From Labyrinthula sp. Ha (lineage: Eukaryota > Sar > Bigyra > Labyrinthulida > Labyrinthulaceae): a stretch of 64,000 nucleotides of DNA. Below, piece by piece: positions 1-10,811 of the stretch; the stretch's first letter is position 1, and every line of letters begins with the position of its first letter. The position numbers were made by a program, and so were the translations under genes. The notes under the pieces are model-generated. The model did not search any database and was not told where the DNA came from. It was given only the letters and a program-made list of their open reading frames with translations. Where the stretch lies: assembly GCA_015227615.1 (NCBI GenBank), contig JAALGZ010000011.1, positions 1,290,471 to 1,354,470 on the forward strand, in the 5' to 3' direction.

Positions 1-1043
1 ATTACAGCGATTCTGGTTCAGCTAAAGAAGTTTCAGTCAGTGGAACAGTTCTTCATCATCGAGCTAATTCAATTTTGAGACTGATTGCAACAGCTCTTGA
101 AGCAGAAGTGTTTCAATCTTCCCAGATTGAGGCAATATTTGTAGTTCTTGAAGAAGACGAAAGAAATAATTTAATCTTAGTTGAAATTGAGAAGATAAAG
201 TCGCAGCACAAACTAATTGAGTTTAAGTTTTCTGTAGTACCGCTGTTTCCTACTCGTGCTAGATGTGAGTTTTGTGGAAACATGGAAGAAAAAGAACAGT
301 TTGAAAAAGTAAAACAAAAGAATTTAAACCTATACTTTTACAAGGTAATTCTTCCTATGTGTAAAAAAGTTCAAAGTCAAACAAAAGTTTCTGATGAATC
401 TATTGGAATCTTAGATCTCTCAAAATGCTTTCCAAATTTGAATAAGGCAGTAGAGACTAGAGGCATGTACAACTACACCCAGGGATTGAGAGATGGTAGT
501 CTCAACTTAAGAGTAATTAAACCAGTAGTTACAGATATTGTTTGCTCCTCTTGCTTTGTAGAAATTAGCAAAGTAAGAATTAACGAAATTAGGGGCGGAC
601 AGAATAAAGATGTGTCAGAAGAGTATAAGAAGACATTAAAGCAGGTTAGTCTCATCCGTGAAAGAGAACGAGAAAACAGGATTGACGTTTCAAACACAAC
701 ACTCACCCCAAAAACAGTTCATGTTCATGCTGTGCGTAAGAAAACCCTTTCTAAACTAGATGAATTAGCAGAAAACCGACCACCTCTCACTGATTTTAAG
801 ATAACACAGAACGTCAAACCCGGGGTAGATGATGAAGTCATTGATCCTTTGCTTCAAGAAAAACTTTCTGAAAGAGAGCAGAAATTCTGGTTTTCACTTT
901 TCAAGAAAGGGAAAGCGAGGTCTTTACTGGCAAAAGCCTTGAGCAATGAAGAACTAGAGATATCCTACAGCAGTCCTTACTTGGAGTCCAAGTCTGCTTC
1001 TAAATTAACTAAAAATAGTTCTGCCTCTGGAGGTTTAATTTGA
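1..1043 (+). CDS. Unrecognised CxxC-containing protein, 5'-partial
   Basis: The reading frame is open from the window edge (codons in phase with position 3) to a TGA at 1041-1043, giving about 346 residues with the N-terminus missing. There is no ATG near the start, so the gene continues upstream. The protein is soluble and charged. It has two CxxC knuckles about 93 residues apart: RCEFCGN at about nt 258-278 and VCSSC at about nt 540-554. This spacing suits a single split zinc site, which is inference. Between them lies a conserved-looking stretch (ILDLSKCFPNL, MYNYTQGLRDGSLNLRVIKP), followed by a charged, probably helical segment (EEYKKTLKQVSLIRERERE) and a Ser-rich end. I do not recognise the family. 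It is convergent with the PP2C gene, with 137 bp between the two stops. Confidence 0.75.
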   Translation, partial: YSDSGSAKEVSVSGTVLHHRANSILRLIATALEAEVFQSSQIEAIFVVLEEDERNNLILVEIEKIKSQHKLIEFKFSVVPLFPTRARCEFCGNMEEKEQFEKVKQKNLNLYFYKVILPMCKKVQSQTKVSDESIGILDLSKCFPNLNKAVETRGMYNYTQGLRDGSLNLRVIKPVVTDIVCSSCFVEISKVRINEIRGGQNKDVSEEYKKTLKQVSLIRERERENRIDVSNTTLTPKTVHVHAVRKKTLSKLDELAENRPPLTDFKITQNVKPGVDDEVIDPLLQEKLSEREQKFWFSLFKKGKARSLLAKALSNEELEISYSSPYLESKSASKLTKNSSASGGLI

Positions 1044-1180
1044 TGCGATATAGATTCTAGAGAGCGTAAGTTAAGCATAATTTTAGCTGGATTCAACCCT
1101 CTATAAATACAACCAAGAAAAAACATCTAGCAAATAGCGAGAACTTGTACATACGCACAAAAGAACATATATCCTTAGAA

Positions 1181-2785
1181 CTAGTTGTCCGGTTTGATCA
1201 CACAAACTATGCCTGTCATGTTGTCTGCCTGACTGCCGAAGTGCTGCTTAGCCAACCTAATATTTTCCTCCATCATCTGGTTAGTTAGTGTCTGCGCAGA
1301 GTTTCCATCTAAAGTAGTTGCCCACAATGGTGATGACATTGTCTTTCTGATGATATCTTGATACTTCCAATTATCCCATACTCCATCGCTGCACACTAAT
1401 AATAATGCAGCACCACTTGCAGATTCTTCCACAAGCTTATCAAGATCAAACTCTTGAACTTCTGGGACATATGAAACTCCATATACATGTAAATGAAGAT
1501 CTCCTAAGGACCTGGTGAACGCTAGCGCATCTTGAAATTTAGCTGTAGGCGGGGTTGTAACTAACGTAGCCCATTCACTTCTCACGTTCTTGTAGTAGAA
1601 CCCATTGGGGCGTGCAATTTCAACGTGTTCACTTCCAGATTCAAGTGGTTTGAAAATAGGCGGACACGCATACTTTGGTGTCGTGTGGTAATTTCTATCC
1701 AGTACGTCAAAAACAAATCTCAAGCCTAAAGTTTCAATAGAAAGGAATTAGCTACATTTATCAGAATTTGCAAATTCCTGTTGAACTCGTAGATATTCAT
1801 CTGGAGCTTCTGGACTGTGCTCTGCAGAGAGTTCCTTGAACATTGGTGTCCCATTCTTCATTCCACCAAAAAGAGCAGTTGAGTCGCCAACATTCGCAAC
1901 CAAGACTCTCTTATGGTTGAGAATTACTACTACAGTGGCTGTTGTACCACCATGAACATTAGCTTCGGAAATGTATTTTATTTTTGGTTCTTCTTCTAAC
2001 TTTACCTAAACTCACTAAAGCAGACTATTTACCTCAGCCTTTTCGATTTTAGCACTCCGTAGAAAGGTTTGAAATAAACTGCTTCGTTTTCCTCTAGGAC
2101 TTTTCACGTTTTTTCTAAATGCTCTTGCTCTGTGTTTCTTAACTAAGAACCCAGCCTCATCTTCGAACACATCCCAATCAGTACTTTCCTCTATTTTTCT
2201 CCTGAACCTATCCTTTATTTCCAAATGGGCATCTTCAAAAATCCTTTCAAAAACTTTTTTTGGATCCTGCCCAAGTTCTGTTAAAACTTCTTCCTTCAGT
2301 AGTTCATTTCTGACAAAATCTCTTGCTACAATAGCTGCTAACTCACCCAACTCCCTTCCATGACCATCAAAGACAGCAGCAACTAGATGTTCTTCATTCT
2401 TCCCTGTTCGAAAACAACAGCTCTTATCCTGATTGACACTTCCACCTCCTATATCAGTCGCCTCTCCTGTCAAGATCCTTAACTTCGCCTCGCTTTCCTC
2501 CTGTTCATTGTCTGATGATCCACTTTCAGTTGCAACTTGCTTACCAACTCCTTCTAATTCATTCTCCTTTAGTTTTTCAAGGTCTACGATTTCAGCTTGC
2601 TCTCGATCAGCGTCTGCCACATCATTAACATCCATGAGCATCTGCTTATCGAAAGTAGATGTCAACTGCCGTTCAAGTTTACCTCTTGGCTCTTCCTCAT
2701 CAGAATTCTTAACCTGGTTCTCACTATTCTCGGCTTCTAAAATCATGTTTTTTTTCGCCTGTACTGCACTAGCAACACCCGCCAT
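1181..2785 (-). CDS. PP2C-family protein serine/threonine phosphatase, three exons
   Basis: Metal-dependent Ser/Thr phosphatase of the PP2C (PPM) family. Exons on the minus strand are 2785..2033, 2005..1756 and 1725..1181. The introns are 27 nt (2006-2032) and 30 nt (1726-1755), both GT...TAG, and splicing restores the family order. Motifs in order: AAVFDGHGRE (metal-binding DGHG); HGGTTATVVVI with VANVGDS in exon 2; LAFTRSLGD, LLLVCSDGVWDNW and QADNMTG in exon 3. Counted from the first ATG (2785) the product is 515 aa. An acidic, coiled N-terminal region of about 140 residues precedes the catalytic domain, and a charged insert near KKHRARAFRKNVKSPRGKR interrupts it. The true start is uncertain because the frame stays open without an ATG up to 3064 (about 93 codons, Ser/Arg-rich), so an upstream exon is likely. 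The substrate cannot be told. Confidence 0.88.
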
Positions 2786-3064
2786 TTTTTCCTGATTCGT
2801 CAAAGTTTCAACTTCTGATGTTAAAATATTATCTTCCTGTGTCGCTGTTGATATACCCAAATCTCCAAGTCCTGCACTTTTGGCTTCAGTAAAAGAATCA
2901 AAGGACTTATTCGAGCGAAATGAAGTAAGAGATCGGCGAGAGCTAAATGAAAGAAAAGAAAGACGCTTGATAGGTTTACTTTGCGTACTTTTAATAGTTG
3001 TTGTCGCTTTATTATCGGAAGCTTCTTGTTGAAGCTGTTTTGAGGCTTGAGTTCCAATCTTTCC
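2786..3064 (-). other. Probable extra N-terminal coding sequence of the PP2C gene
   Basis: This stretch is in frame with PP2C exon 1 and contains no stop for about 93 codons, which is unlikely by chance in such AT-rich DNA. It is Ser/Arg/Lys-rich (for example KPIKRLSFLSFSSRRSLTSF). It has no ATG, and the next upstream codon in frame is TAA (3065-3067). An initiating exon joined at an acceptor close to 3064 is the simplest explanation, but I could not find one with a clear ATG. Confidence 0.4.
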
Positions 3065-3067
3065 TTA

Positions 3068-6000
3068 AAAGTCTTTAACTCGGATTTCCCTTTTATGACC
3101 CAACTTTTTAGAATATACCTTATTCAATAAAACTTTTCAAGATTAAGGTATTTTTGGATCTTAATTATGTGTGAGAAACTTTTATTCAAACCAGCGATGT
3201 TCAGTTATTCGGTAATTTGTTTTAAATAGCCTTTCTCTAAAATTTTTAACTTTATCTTGGTTCGATCAAATTATTGACACTAGCTGTACCTACTGCTATT
3301 AACAGTACAAAAAGCTTTTAACTTAAGTGTAAATACTCTCATTATCTAATAAATTTCGCGCAACGGATAGATGTTTAATTTGCGCCACTCCATGCTTTTG
3401 GGAAAAGCCCAACAGACATGGGCCGTGTGGCCCTAGCACCACCTGGTGTGCTGACTTTGCTGAAGAACCAAAGCAGAGTTCGGAAGTGCAAAAGGTAAGG
3501 TATTCTTGCTAGCGTAATACATCTATCGAATAGCCTTCGACAAGAAGGAGGGGTCGCGGGTGTTGGGGGAATTTAAGTAGCTTCTTTTCATCTTTATAAA
3601 CATTTTACCTTTTTTTCAAGAATTAAGTGGTCCTTTTTAGTTTAAGGCTTAACTTTTCTTCTACACTGCAAAATTATTAGTGAGATTACAATTTAGGGGT
3701 AATTCAATATTAACCAATGAGGATAAGGAGATAAAACGTCTTGATGACTAATGAGTTGTCAACATTAAACCTGGGAACTTCAGTTTTGAAGTTGTTTTCC
3801 ACGCCTCCTTCTCCAGTTACCAGTCTCATGACAAAATTTCTTCCAAATGGAAAGCATCTGCCGTTGTAAACAAACGAAATTTTATAACTTTAAAAAAACT
3901 TAAAGAATATTTCAATTAATATTACTTTATTCGTAACTATACGGGTCGGTGTTACTTTATACTGAGCAAGATAATCTGGAGACCTTTTGGGTAATGTTAA
4001 ATTGGGTGTCTTAGGGTACTCTTCAGGCTTGTAGAATAGAGCAAAATGAATACACTATTACTCAATATTTGCAAGCTAAGTAATTAATTTTACCCTTCTT
4101 TAAGTTTTATTATCTGATAAATAGCAATGCATTCACTAGATTAGTCTTCCATTACACAAATTTTGAATGATAGTTGATCATTTGGCTACGATAGAATAAA
4201 TTAAGGAAAATTTTCAAAAACTAAGCGAATCATCTAAGAATCAGCAGCACGAAGTATTGGAACATATTTCAATATACACTAATTTAGTATTTTTGTATTT
4301 AAGATAGGGTTGATATAAATGATAGTTAAGCGATCTTACTAAAACAAACCAGAGAATTGCATATCTGAGACCGGGCAGGTATATTTCTACCAGATTTTGC
4401 CGCAAGGAAATAGTGATTTGAACATGCCTTGGATATTTTTGGAGTTGAAGGACTTCATAAATAAGTCTCTTCGGAATTTACTTAATTCTAAAGTCAATTT
4501 AAGATTTCCAAGATCAGAGAAAATATATCTCTTAGCTTGTAGATACAATTGTTACTAATAAGGAAGGTACTTAATTCTAAACAAGATATTTATATAAAAT
4601 CAAAACTTTTTCAAGAAACAAGTAGATTTTTTTCAGACAACATCAAAATTTGACTAATAGTTATTATTTTTCTACCACACTCCTTGGTTTACTTTGCTTC
4701 TATAATATTTCAACTCAAATTAGTTACTGCCCAACCATTTTCGTCTTCGTGGAGTCAAAGTCACAGGGATCTTAATTCCCTGTTATTTTAGCTTACATTA
4801 TGAGCTCAATGAGAACATATTTTGGCTTTTCATGTGGTTCATTCGAGATTTTAGTTCTTGTATATTTCACAATGTAGTTCCATAGAGAGTAAGGCAAATT
4901 TATAATACAAGAATACTCTGAGACCACCACTTTGACTTACCTACCACTTAGCTTGTATAAGTACAAACATAGGTATAACATTAAAGTATTCAGAGAATAC
5001 GAAGTTTATTAGATAATGGGCTCTGCGAGTTGGAACTTTGCTTGGATTAAGGCTTTTTCATGTTCCATAGAGTATACAGTATCCACCCCTTTCCATTGAT
5101 GCTGTTTGGTTAGTTACTGGTGATTCAATGAAGAACTAAGCAAAAGAGATATTCTAGTTCACATATCAGCTATCTAAATAAACCCTTTTATTCTGATTTG
5201 AAAATTGGAAATCTTATATTTCTCTAGGTGAGCTTATATTATTTGAAGTAAGCTTTTGATGAGCCATCGCTGTGCTGTGCAGTGCAGTAGTTAAGTTTTA
5301 ATTTTATTCGAAGAAACTTAGATGCAAATAAATAACTTTCCTTCTTCACTACAGTCCTGACAGTGACACTCAGGTTCAATTAGGTGCTTATAGAACACCT
5401 GTCCATATGTGTTGGGTATCAAGATTGAGCCTTTTTACTTGAGTTAATATATCTTCATTAGTTGCTGTGTTGCCCTTTAAACATGTCTATTGTCCGGTCT
5501 ACTACTATATATTCTGTAACTAGTTGCTAACTTTCTTCAATTAACGGAAGGGGGGAAAATGATAGCTAGCATCTTGGAGCACATATAGAAGTCTATAGAG
5601 TATAGAGATATATAAACAAATTTAATGGTATTGGTCACTCTTAAGTAATATCTCCGTAAATCAACTAAGAAACAGTGCTCAAAATAAATATATAACTTAA
5701 TTACGGTCATCTAGTAATAAGATAAAAATGTTGCAAAGTAGAAGGCTAAACCCAGAAAAAATTAAAGATTAAATGAAATTCCATCTTCTGAACAGTCTTT
5801 TTTCTTGACAATAAATAGTATTTAAAAACTTTGGTGGTTCTAAGAGGCCAAAGTAATTACTCTTGGCTAAATTCCAACCTTTAATTTATACAGTTAGAGT
5901 TAAATTGATTCTTGAAAACCTGTCAGACAAAGAGGTTGCTGTAGGGAACTTAAGGAAATAATGCTAGGAATGAATTATTATGATAAAAGTCAGAACGAAG

Positions 6001-6825
6001 TTTCTGAAAAAATTGTTCCTGAGCTCTACAGTATGATTTTTTCTAGTCTTGTTCAATTGATACCTTGTTGTCAACTATAATTCAACTTTTACAATAATGT
6101 TTATTTTTCTGATTAATGGGATGAAGCCTGAAGCTGTTCAGCTATATCAAAGAGCATAATTATATTTCATGACAGATTTTATATTTTCTCTGTATAATTG
6201 AAAATAGGTAAAGGTTGCAGTAGGGTGTGATACAGCCACATTACAAAAAAAGCAGAAATAAGACCAAATTAAGCCCACATTAAGACTACACAACCTCCTT
6301 TAAAAAATTCAATTTGACTTAGTATTTAAAGTTTTGGTTTTAATTTCTATAAATATTTGTTGCTATAATTCAATTCATTCGCGCTTATGTTATTACATAA
6401 TCCAACTGACATCTCCAGCGTGCTCCGACAACTTTAACCAGTGGTACTATTCAAGTTTAAGCTTTATCTTTCTCCCACCAAATCCTCGAAAATCAACTAA
6501 TTACAGAGTAACTCTAATAAAAAGAATCTATCAGCTTTTGGCTTTTGTTCTATATACCTGGAATATCAACAATGAAGATAACTACTGCCAGTTTTCTAAT
6601 ATTTATAACCGCAGCCTACAAATACCTCCCTCTAATATTATTGCTCTTTGAGCTAAAATACTAATCTATTCCATCAGCAAAGTAAAGCAGTTCTGAATAC
6701 ACAATCAGAACACATTGGTGCGTTCAACAGTATTCTTGTTTTATTGGTGTTTTTTTTTACTAAATCAGGATTTTGATCGCCCAAAATTACGGACCGTGTT
6801 CTAAATATTTTTACCGTGAACCATT
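3068..6825. other. Long gap with no protein gene
   Basis: Apart from the hairpin-rich RNA candidate at 3358-3617, I see only very AT-rich sequence with short random open frames. The longest (about 6334-6651, plus strand) starts with a non-ATG codon and has low-complexity composition, so I do not call it. Confidence 0.6.
3358..3617 (+). ncRNA. Candidate structured, pol III-type RNA of unknown identity
   Basis: A GC-richer island of about 200 nt in AT-rich DNA packed with consecutive perfect hairpins: GCGCAA/TTGCGC (3358-3363 with 3380-3385), CCATG/CATGG (3390-3394 with 3417-3421), GCTTTT/AAAAGC (3394-3399 with 3403-3408), GGGCC/GGCCC (3420-3424 with 3429-3433), AGCAC/GTGCT (3435-3439 with 3448-3452), CTTTG/CAAAG (3455-3459 with 3469-3473) and TCGAA/TTCGA (3526-3530 with 3536-3540). 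An A-box-like CGCAACGGATAG lies at the 5' end, a weak B-box-like AGTTCGGAAGT at 3478-3488, and a run of seven T at 3610-3616 could end pol III transcription. I compared it from memory with 5S, SRP, RNase P/MRP, U1-U6 and tRNA and could not assign it. Strand rests on the boxes and the T run. Confidence 0.4.
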
Positions 6826-7292
6826 ATGGCCACAAGGCCCAATACAATGAACATAGAAAACATAATAGACACAGAAACAAAGAGATCTATCTATGGTGGC
6901 GGTGTTGTGGGCGGAATTTGCGGGCTAATCTTCGGTCTACGTACTCTTGTTTTATATGTTATTATCATTTAGTCGATGGAGTAAAAATGAGTGGTTTATC
7001 AGCGGACTACAAGCAATTACCCACAAGAATTCGTGATCCAAAAGCTTTAAATATAGTCGGAAAACAAATGATCTCAACATCACTTCTTTTTGGAATCTTT
7101 TATTCTGTTTACCAGGTATCAAAATACCAAATAAAAGATAGAAATATCATAACAGATTATCCAACTTCAATAGCTGCTGCCTCCTTGGTTGCGTGCGTAC
7201 CTGTCATTGGAACCAAAGTATTTCGAAGAAATCTCCCTTACGCAGCAATGCTTGTCGCTTTAGACGTATATAACGGAGGATTTTCAGATTAA
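6826..7292 (+). CDS. Small membrane protein, two exons
   Basis: Exons 6826..6940 and 6973..7292 flank a 32-nt intron (6941-6972, GTACTC...TTTAG). Splicing removes an in-frame TAG and gives 144 aa. The start is ATG at 6826, giving MATRPNTMNIEN. Hydrophobic segments: a glycine-rich span YGGGVVGGICGLIFGL near residue 24, ISTSLLFGIFYSVYQV near 75, then SIAAASLVACVPVIG, and a short final one around YAAMLVALDVYNGG. Small spans rich in Gly/Ala with a loop of the kind RNIITDYPTS recall the Tim17/Tim22/NDUFA11 group of mitochondrial inner membrane proteins, but this is only a resemblance and I assign no function. The stop lies 6 bp from that of the ribokinase gene on the other strand, so the 3' untranslated regions must overlap. 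Confidence 0.75.
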
Positions 7293-7298
7293 ATGTTA

Positions 7299-8312
7299 TT
7301 ACATAAGAGGAGATAAATACTCATAACTTGTTTGACAACCTGCATGCTGCACACTCTCTGCCGACACCTGCACAGCTTTCTTCACAGCAACATCAAAAAT
7401 CAATTCCTCTTTTTCTTGCTGAACTAAACTCACGGCAAATGCAGCAAGAAAACAATCTCCAGCTCCAGTTGAGTCAATTACATTTTCTACTTTTACACTT
7501 GGTACGAAGTCAGAGGTTTCCCCAGAAAGGTAAAATGCACCTTTGCTACCAAGTGTTACAACAATTGCTTTAATCTGAGTGGAGTTAAGGAGATTTTTGC
7601 AAGTAGACAGAAGATTTTGTTCAATTGGCTTTGTATATTCTACGGAGAGGGAGGTCAAAATTTGTGAGAGCTCCGTTTGGTTTACAACAAGGATGTCAAT
7701 CAAAGAAAATATCTCACTTGGAAAATCTTGCATCGGTGACGGGTTGAAGATTGTTTTGATGTTGTTCTCTTTTCCAGCTTTTAATGATTCTAAAGTTGCA
7801 TCGAAATTAATTTCATTTTGACAGATGAGAAACTTTGAAGTTAGGAAAGTGTTTGAGCACAAAAAAGATTGTAACTGTTTTTTTGAGACCTTTTGATTTG
7901 CGCCTGGAGTTACAACAATGTGATTTTCGCTTGTTTCATCAACTGTAATTACCGCGACCCCCTAAGGGTGAATTTACACAAAAAACGTACAGTTGAGTTT
8001 GAATCATCTCGTTCAATAAAAGATATATCAATATTTTTTGCTTTTAAATGCTCCAAGTAGTCCTTTCCAAATGCATCATCTCCGACTCGACTCAAGAGAG
8101 CAACTCTTGCGCCTAGAATACTTGCGCAAACCGCTTGATTTGCTCCTTTGCCTACAAAGAAAATAAGAGTTAAATGAAATACCTCCAAAACCGGTAGAAA
8201 ATTCCTTTCCAAATATGGTTTCCCCTGGAGCTGGAAAACTCTTTACATACGAGAACATATCATAATTACATGAACCTACTACAGAAATATCGGTGGTTTG
8301 TTTTTGTTCCAT
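7299..8312 (-). CDS. Ribokinase-like PfkB-family sugar kinase, three exons
   Basis: ATP-dependent kinase of the PfkB family, most like ribokinase (D-ribose to ribose-5-phosphate, cytosolic). Exons are 8312..8183, 8151..7991 and 7961..7299, with introns of 31 nt (8152-8182) and 29 nt (7962-7990), both GT...TAG. The 317-aa product has the usual family length. Splicing recreates the N-terminal signature GGKGANQAVCASILGARVA with SRVGDDAFG, the sequence NSTGVAVITVDE, the VVTPGAN motif, and the C-terminal signature DSTGAGDCFLAAFA, which contains the catalytic Asp of GAGD. VVNQTELSQI matches the NxxE region that binds magnesium-phosphate. The start ATG at 8312 gives MEQKQTTDISVVGSCNYDM, a normal PfkB first strand. 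It is tail to tail with the small membrane protein gene. Another PfkB substrate cannot be excluded. Confidence 0.92.
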
Positions 8313-9164
8313 TTCTTGTACTGTAATGACGTCACAAGGAAAAATAATCTATTCGTTAAGAAAGGATAAGAATAAAAATTAACAAATTCATATCAAGTTT
8401 GATGTAAAAATAGGATGTAGTTTGTATTTCTGCTAATATTTATTTTTTTTCAAAGCAATGGGAAGCTAGTATTGTATTTAGTGGATAAGAGGTTGCTGTT
8501 TTGTGCTACGTGACTCCAAGGTAACACATGAAAAGCACAGAAGGAACACAATAAAGGAATTCTTAGAGTTCTTGATGAGTTACCGTATAGCAAATCAACT
8601 TTTAGCACATGAATTTCTTTTCAAATTTTATTACGTCAAATTCTTTTGTAAGAGATTTTTGCGCTTAGGAAGTGCGAGTCAGTACCAAGTTAACCTGATG
8701 TCAACTTCTAGCTTGCGTCCTATAAAAATGCTTGTTCATTAAAGAGTGAGGCAAACCTTCTAGAGTTTTGTTGAATAATCAAATATGAAAATATAATTCA
8801 CTAGAAATTTGGAAAGAAGCTGAGTGAATGATGTGATCAACTTCGAGGAAATTGACTTCAACACTAATGCGTTAACTCAAATGATAAAACTCCCATCACC
8901 GTATCCTCTATCTTAGATATCTATCCACTTGAGTCTACAACAGAAGATTCTGTTTGTTATATTATACATCCAAGTATGGATATAAGAAATGGTAACGATA
9001 GAAAGAAATACTAATAACCTACCTCAAGAAGCGCCTCTGAAACTTCTTAGTATAACTCCTTGGTTGAAGGTGACTTAAAAGATTAGCACTATGAAGGAAA
9101 AAAATAAGAAATTAAAAGAAAATGGTTTGGAGCAAGCACTTTCTCATCCTTACGCAAAGGATAC
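8313..9164. other. Intergenic, nothing recognised
   Basis: AT-rich spacer between the ribokinase start and the 3' end of the first GH17-like gene. It contains the ribokinase promoter near 8313-8400. A 79-codon frame at 8503-8742 begins with GTG, lacks homologous features, and is probably chance. Confidence 0.6.
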
Positions 9165-10811
9165 CTAGTATCTGCTATAGTTTGGCGTATATAGTGGGTT
9201 AGAATTGTGCAATTCTGTAAATATGCCTGATTGAGGGGAAAGCAGTCCTTCATCATCGGATGGGTAAAACTGGTAATGCACAGTAGCCGATGACAGTACA
9301 CTATTATTGACATACGATGTCTTTAAATCCTGCACTTGTGAATGAGTTGGGCCAACTGAGCTCAAGCTCAAAGGAGGCCTAGAGTGGGCAGTTGAACCAG
9401 CATCAAGGTATCCTATAGATCCAGATGCTGAAATCCTATCCATCAACGTGCCTTGGTCTTGAGAAATTGACCGCAAATATTTTTTCCTGGTTCTTGTATT
9501 TAACTTTGATCGAATTAACAGAACGCACAAAATAGATGCAAGTAGTAGCAGCCCTCCTGTTGAAGCTAATACTAGGAGATCTGTAGCTTCTTGATCACCT
9601 GTTGAGTCACCTTCATTTTCCAAGACTTTGTTCGGAGAAATTGTTGGACTCAAAGTAGGTATATTGGAGTTGGTAGGGGATTCGGTTGAATTTCCCTTGT
9701 GGTCTTGCGTTGGCGAAGAGGTAGGTAAAAATTCAGTAGGATTCAAACTAGGAGATCGACTGGGAGCGAAAGAGAAGGCTTCCGGGGAAGATGTTGGTGA
9801 AAATGATGGATAGTTCGAAGGCACAAAAGTTGGTTGGTTTGTAGGTGCGCTAATCTTGAAGTTTCCCTCGCTATCGAAAATTCCAAAAGCATCTTTTTCA
9901 CCCTCAGAACCCTTCAGTGGTTGATCAACTAGTTCATGCAGAAAGAGATGATTAAGCAGCCCAGAGGAAGTTTGTTCGTCCAGAGCAAATCGTGCTACAT
10001 TTGAAAAATATTGGTAGTTATTCTCTGGTGTAGCAAATTCGTTGCTGCCGAAAGATGGCCATCCCGTTGCGGTAACAACCAACTCCAGATTAAGATTTTC
10101 CCTAGCTAACGCTGCTTGGGTCGCTTGCAGTTGCTGGGTTAACATCTGCATATCTTCTCCAGCAGTAGTTTCCAGTGTAATTGACTCATCATCAAATATT
10201 GTATAGAATGGATATGGATTAACTCCAAATGCGTCAACTTTGGTCAATACTGAGGAATAGGAAGAAATGAAGTCATTTGAAAACTGACCACTCTCTACAG
10301 GAAAACTTACGCTCAAAGTGCCCATACTGCAAGGAATAATGACAGGTACTTGAGGATAGTTATCTTTCAACACATCTACTGTGGCTTCTACATCCGAAGA
10401 ACCGAAACCATTTAAAAAGGGTTCATCTCCAACAACGAATGTTAGAGAGATATCAGGGCGTGTATCGGTAATAGTACTAACTGTGGACTGAAACTCTTCC
10501 AAGATTGTTCCTCTAAACCCTGACAACTGACTGTTTTGAATACCCAAATAAATTTCCTTTAAATTATCCAGAGAGAGAAAGGACGTAATTAATTCTGTCA
10601 CAGAAGAATCAAAGTTGAAGAGTCGAAGAGTATCAACTTTTCCATTGGATTCAAAACCAAGATAGTCTTCTACTGTTCTGAAAAGTTCTTTAGCTTCACC
10701 AACACTGACTCCATTATTATTGTTTTCCAAGTCTACGTTTATACCTAGGCGCCCACCAACAGAGAGTATAAAACAATCGAAAACGAAAAAAAGAATAATA
10801 TATTTCTGCAT
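9165..10811 (-). CDS. GH17-like type I membrane protein, copy 1 (nucleophile lost)
   Basis: 548 aa, intronless. Order: signal peptide (about residues 1-20, hydrophobic FFVFDCFILSVGG), GH17 (beta-1,3-glucanase) domain about 21-318, Pro/Ser/Thr stalk about 319-410 (PTNQPTF, SPTSSP units), membrane span about 411-433 (LLVLASTGGLLLLASILCVLL), and a 115-residue basic then Ser/Tyr-rich tail. GH17 landmarks are clear: GRLGINVD start, VVGDEPF with the acid/base Glu at residue 130, VNPYPFY, and ATGWPSFG. In active GH17 enzymes the residue before TGWPS is the nucleophile Glu; here residue 248 is Ala (codon GCA), so hydrolysis is predicted to be lost. The tail ends HNSNPLYTPNY; NPLY (538-541) fits the NPxY adaptor motif. 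The signal peptide and stalk differ from copies 2 and 3, but the central domain is nearly identical. Confidence 0.9.
   Translation of the reverse strand: MQKYIILFFVFDCFILSVGGRLGINVDLENNNNGVSVGEAKELFRTVEDYLGFESNGKVDTLRLFNFDSSVTELITSFLSLDNLKEIYLGIQNSQLSGFRGTILEEFQSTVSTITDTRPDISLTFVVGDEPFLNGFGSSDVEATVDVLKDNYPQVPVIIPCSMGTLSVSFPVESGQFSNDFISSYSSVLTKVDAFGVNPYPFYTIFDDESITLETTAGEDMQMLTQQLQATQAALARENLNLELVVTATGWPSFGSNEFATPENNYQYFSNVARFALDEQTSSGLLNHLFLHELVDQPLKGSEGEKDAFGIFDSEGNFKISAPTNQPTFVPSNYPSFSPTSSPEAFSFAPSRSPSLNPTEFLPTSSPTQDHKGNSTESPTNSNIPTLSPTISPNKVLENEGDSTGDQEATDLLVLASTGGLLLLASILCVLLIRSKLNTRTRKKYLRSISQDQGTLMDRISASGSIGYLDAGSTAHSRPPLSLSSVGPTHSQVQDLKTSYVNNSVLSSATVHYQFYPSDDEGLLSPQSGIFTELHNSNPLYTPNYSRY

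Noticed and set aside
3358-3490. 5S rRNA, SRP RNA or tRNA-Phe identity for the structured RNA
   Set aside because: CGGAAGTGCAAAAGG and GGGCCGTGTGGCCC superficially recall 5S or SRP, and CTGAAGA recalls the tRNA-Phe anticodon loop. The global folds, the 5S C-box and the SRP helix 8 core are all absent, and the anticodon loop would be 9 nt.
6334-6651. 105-codon plus-strand frame
   Set aside because: It has a non-ATG start, low-complexity AT-driven composition and no domain or splice support.
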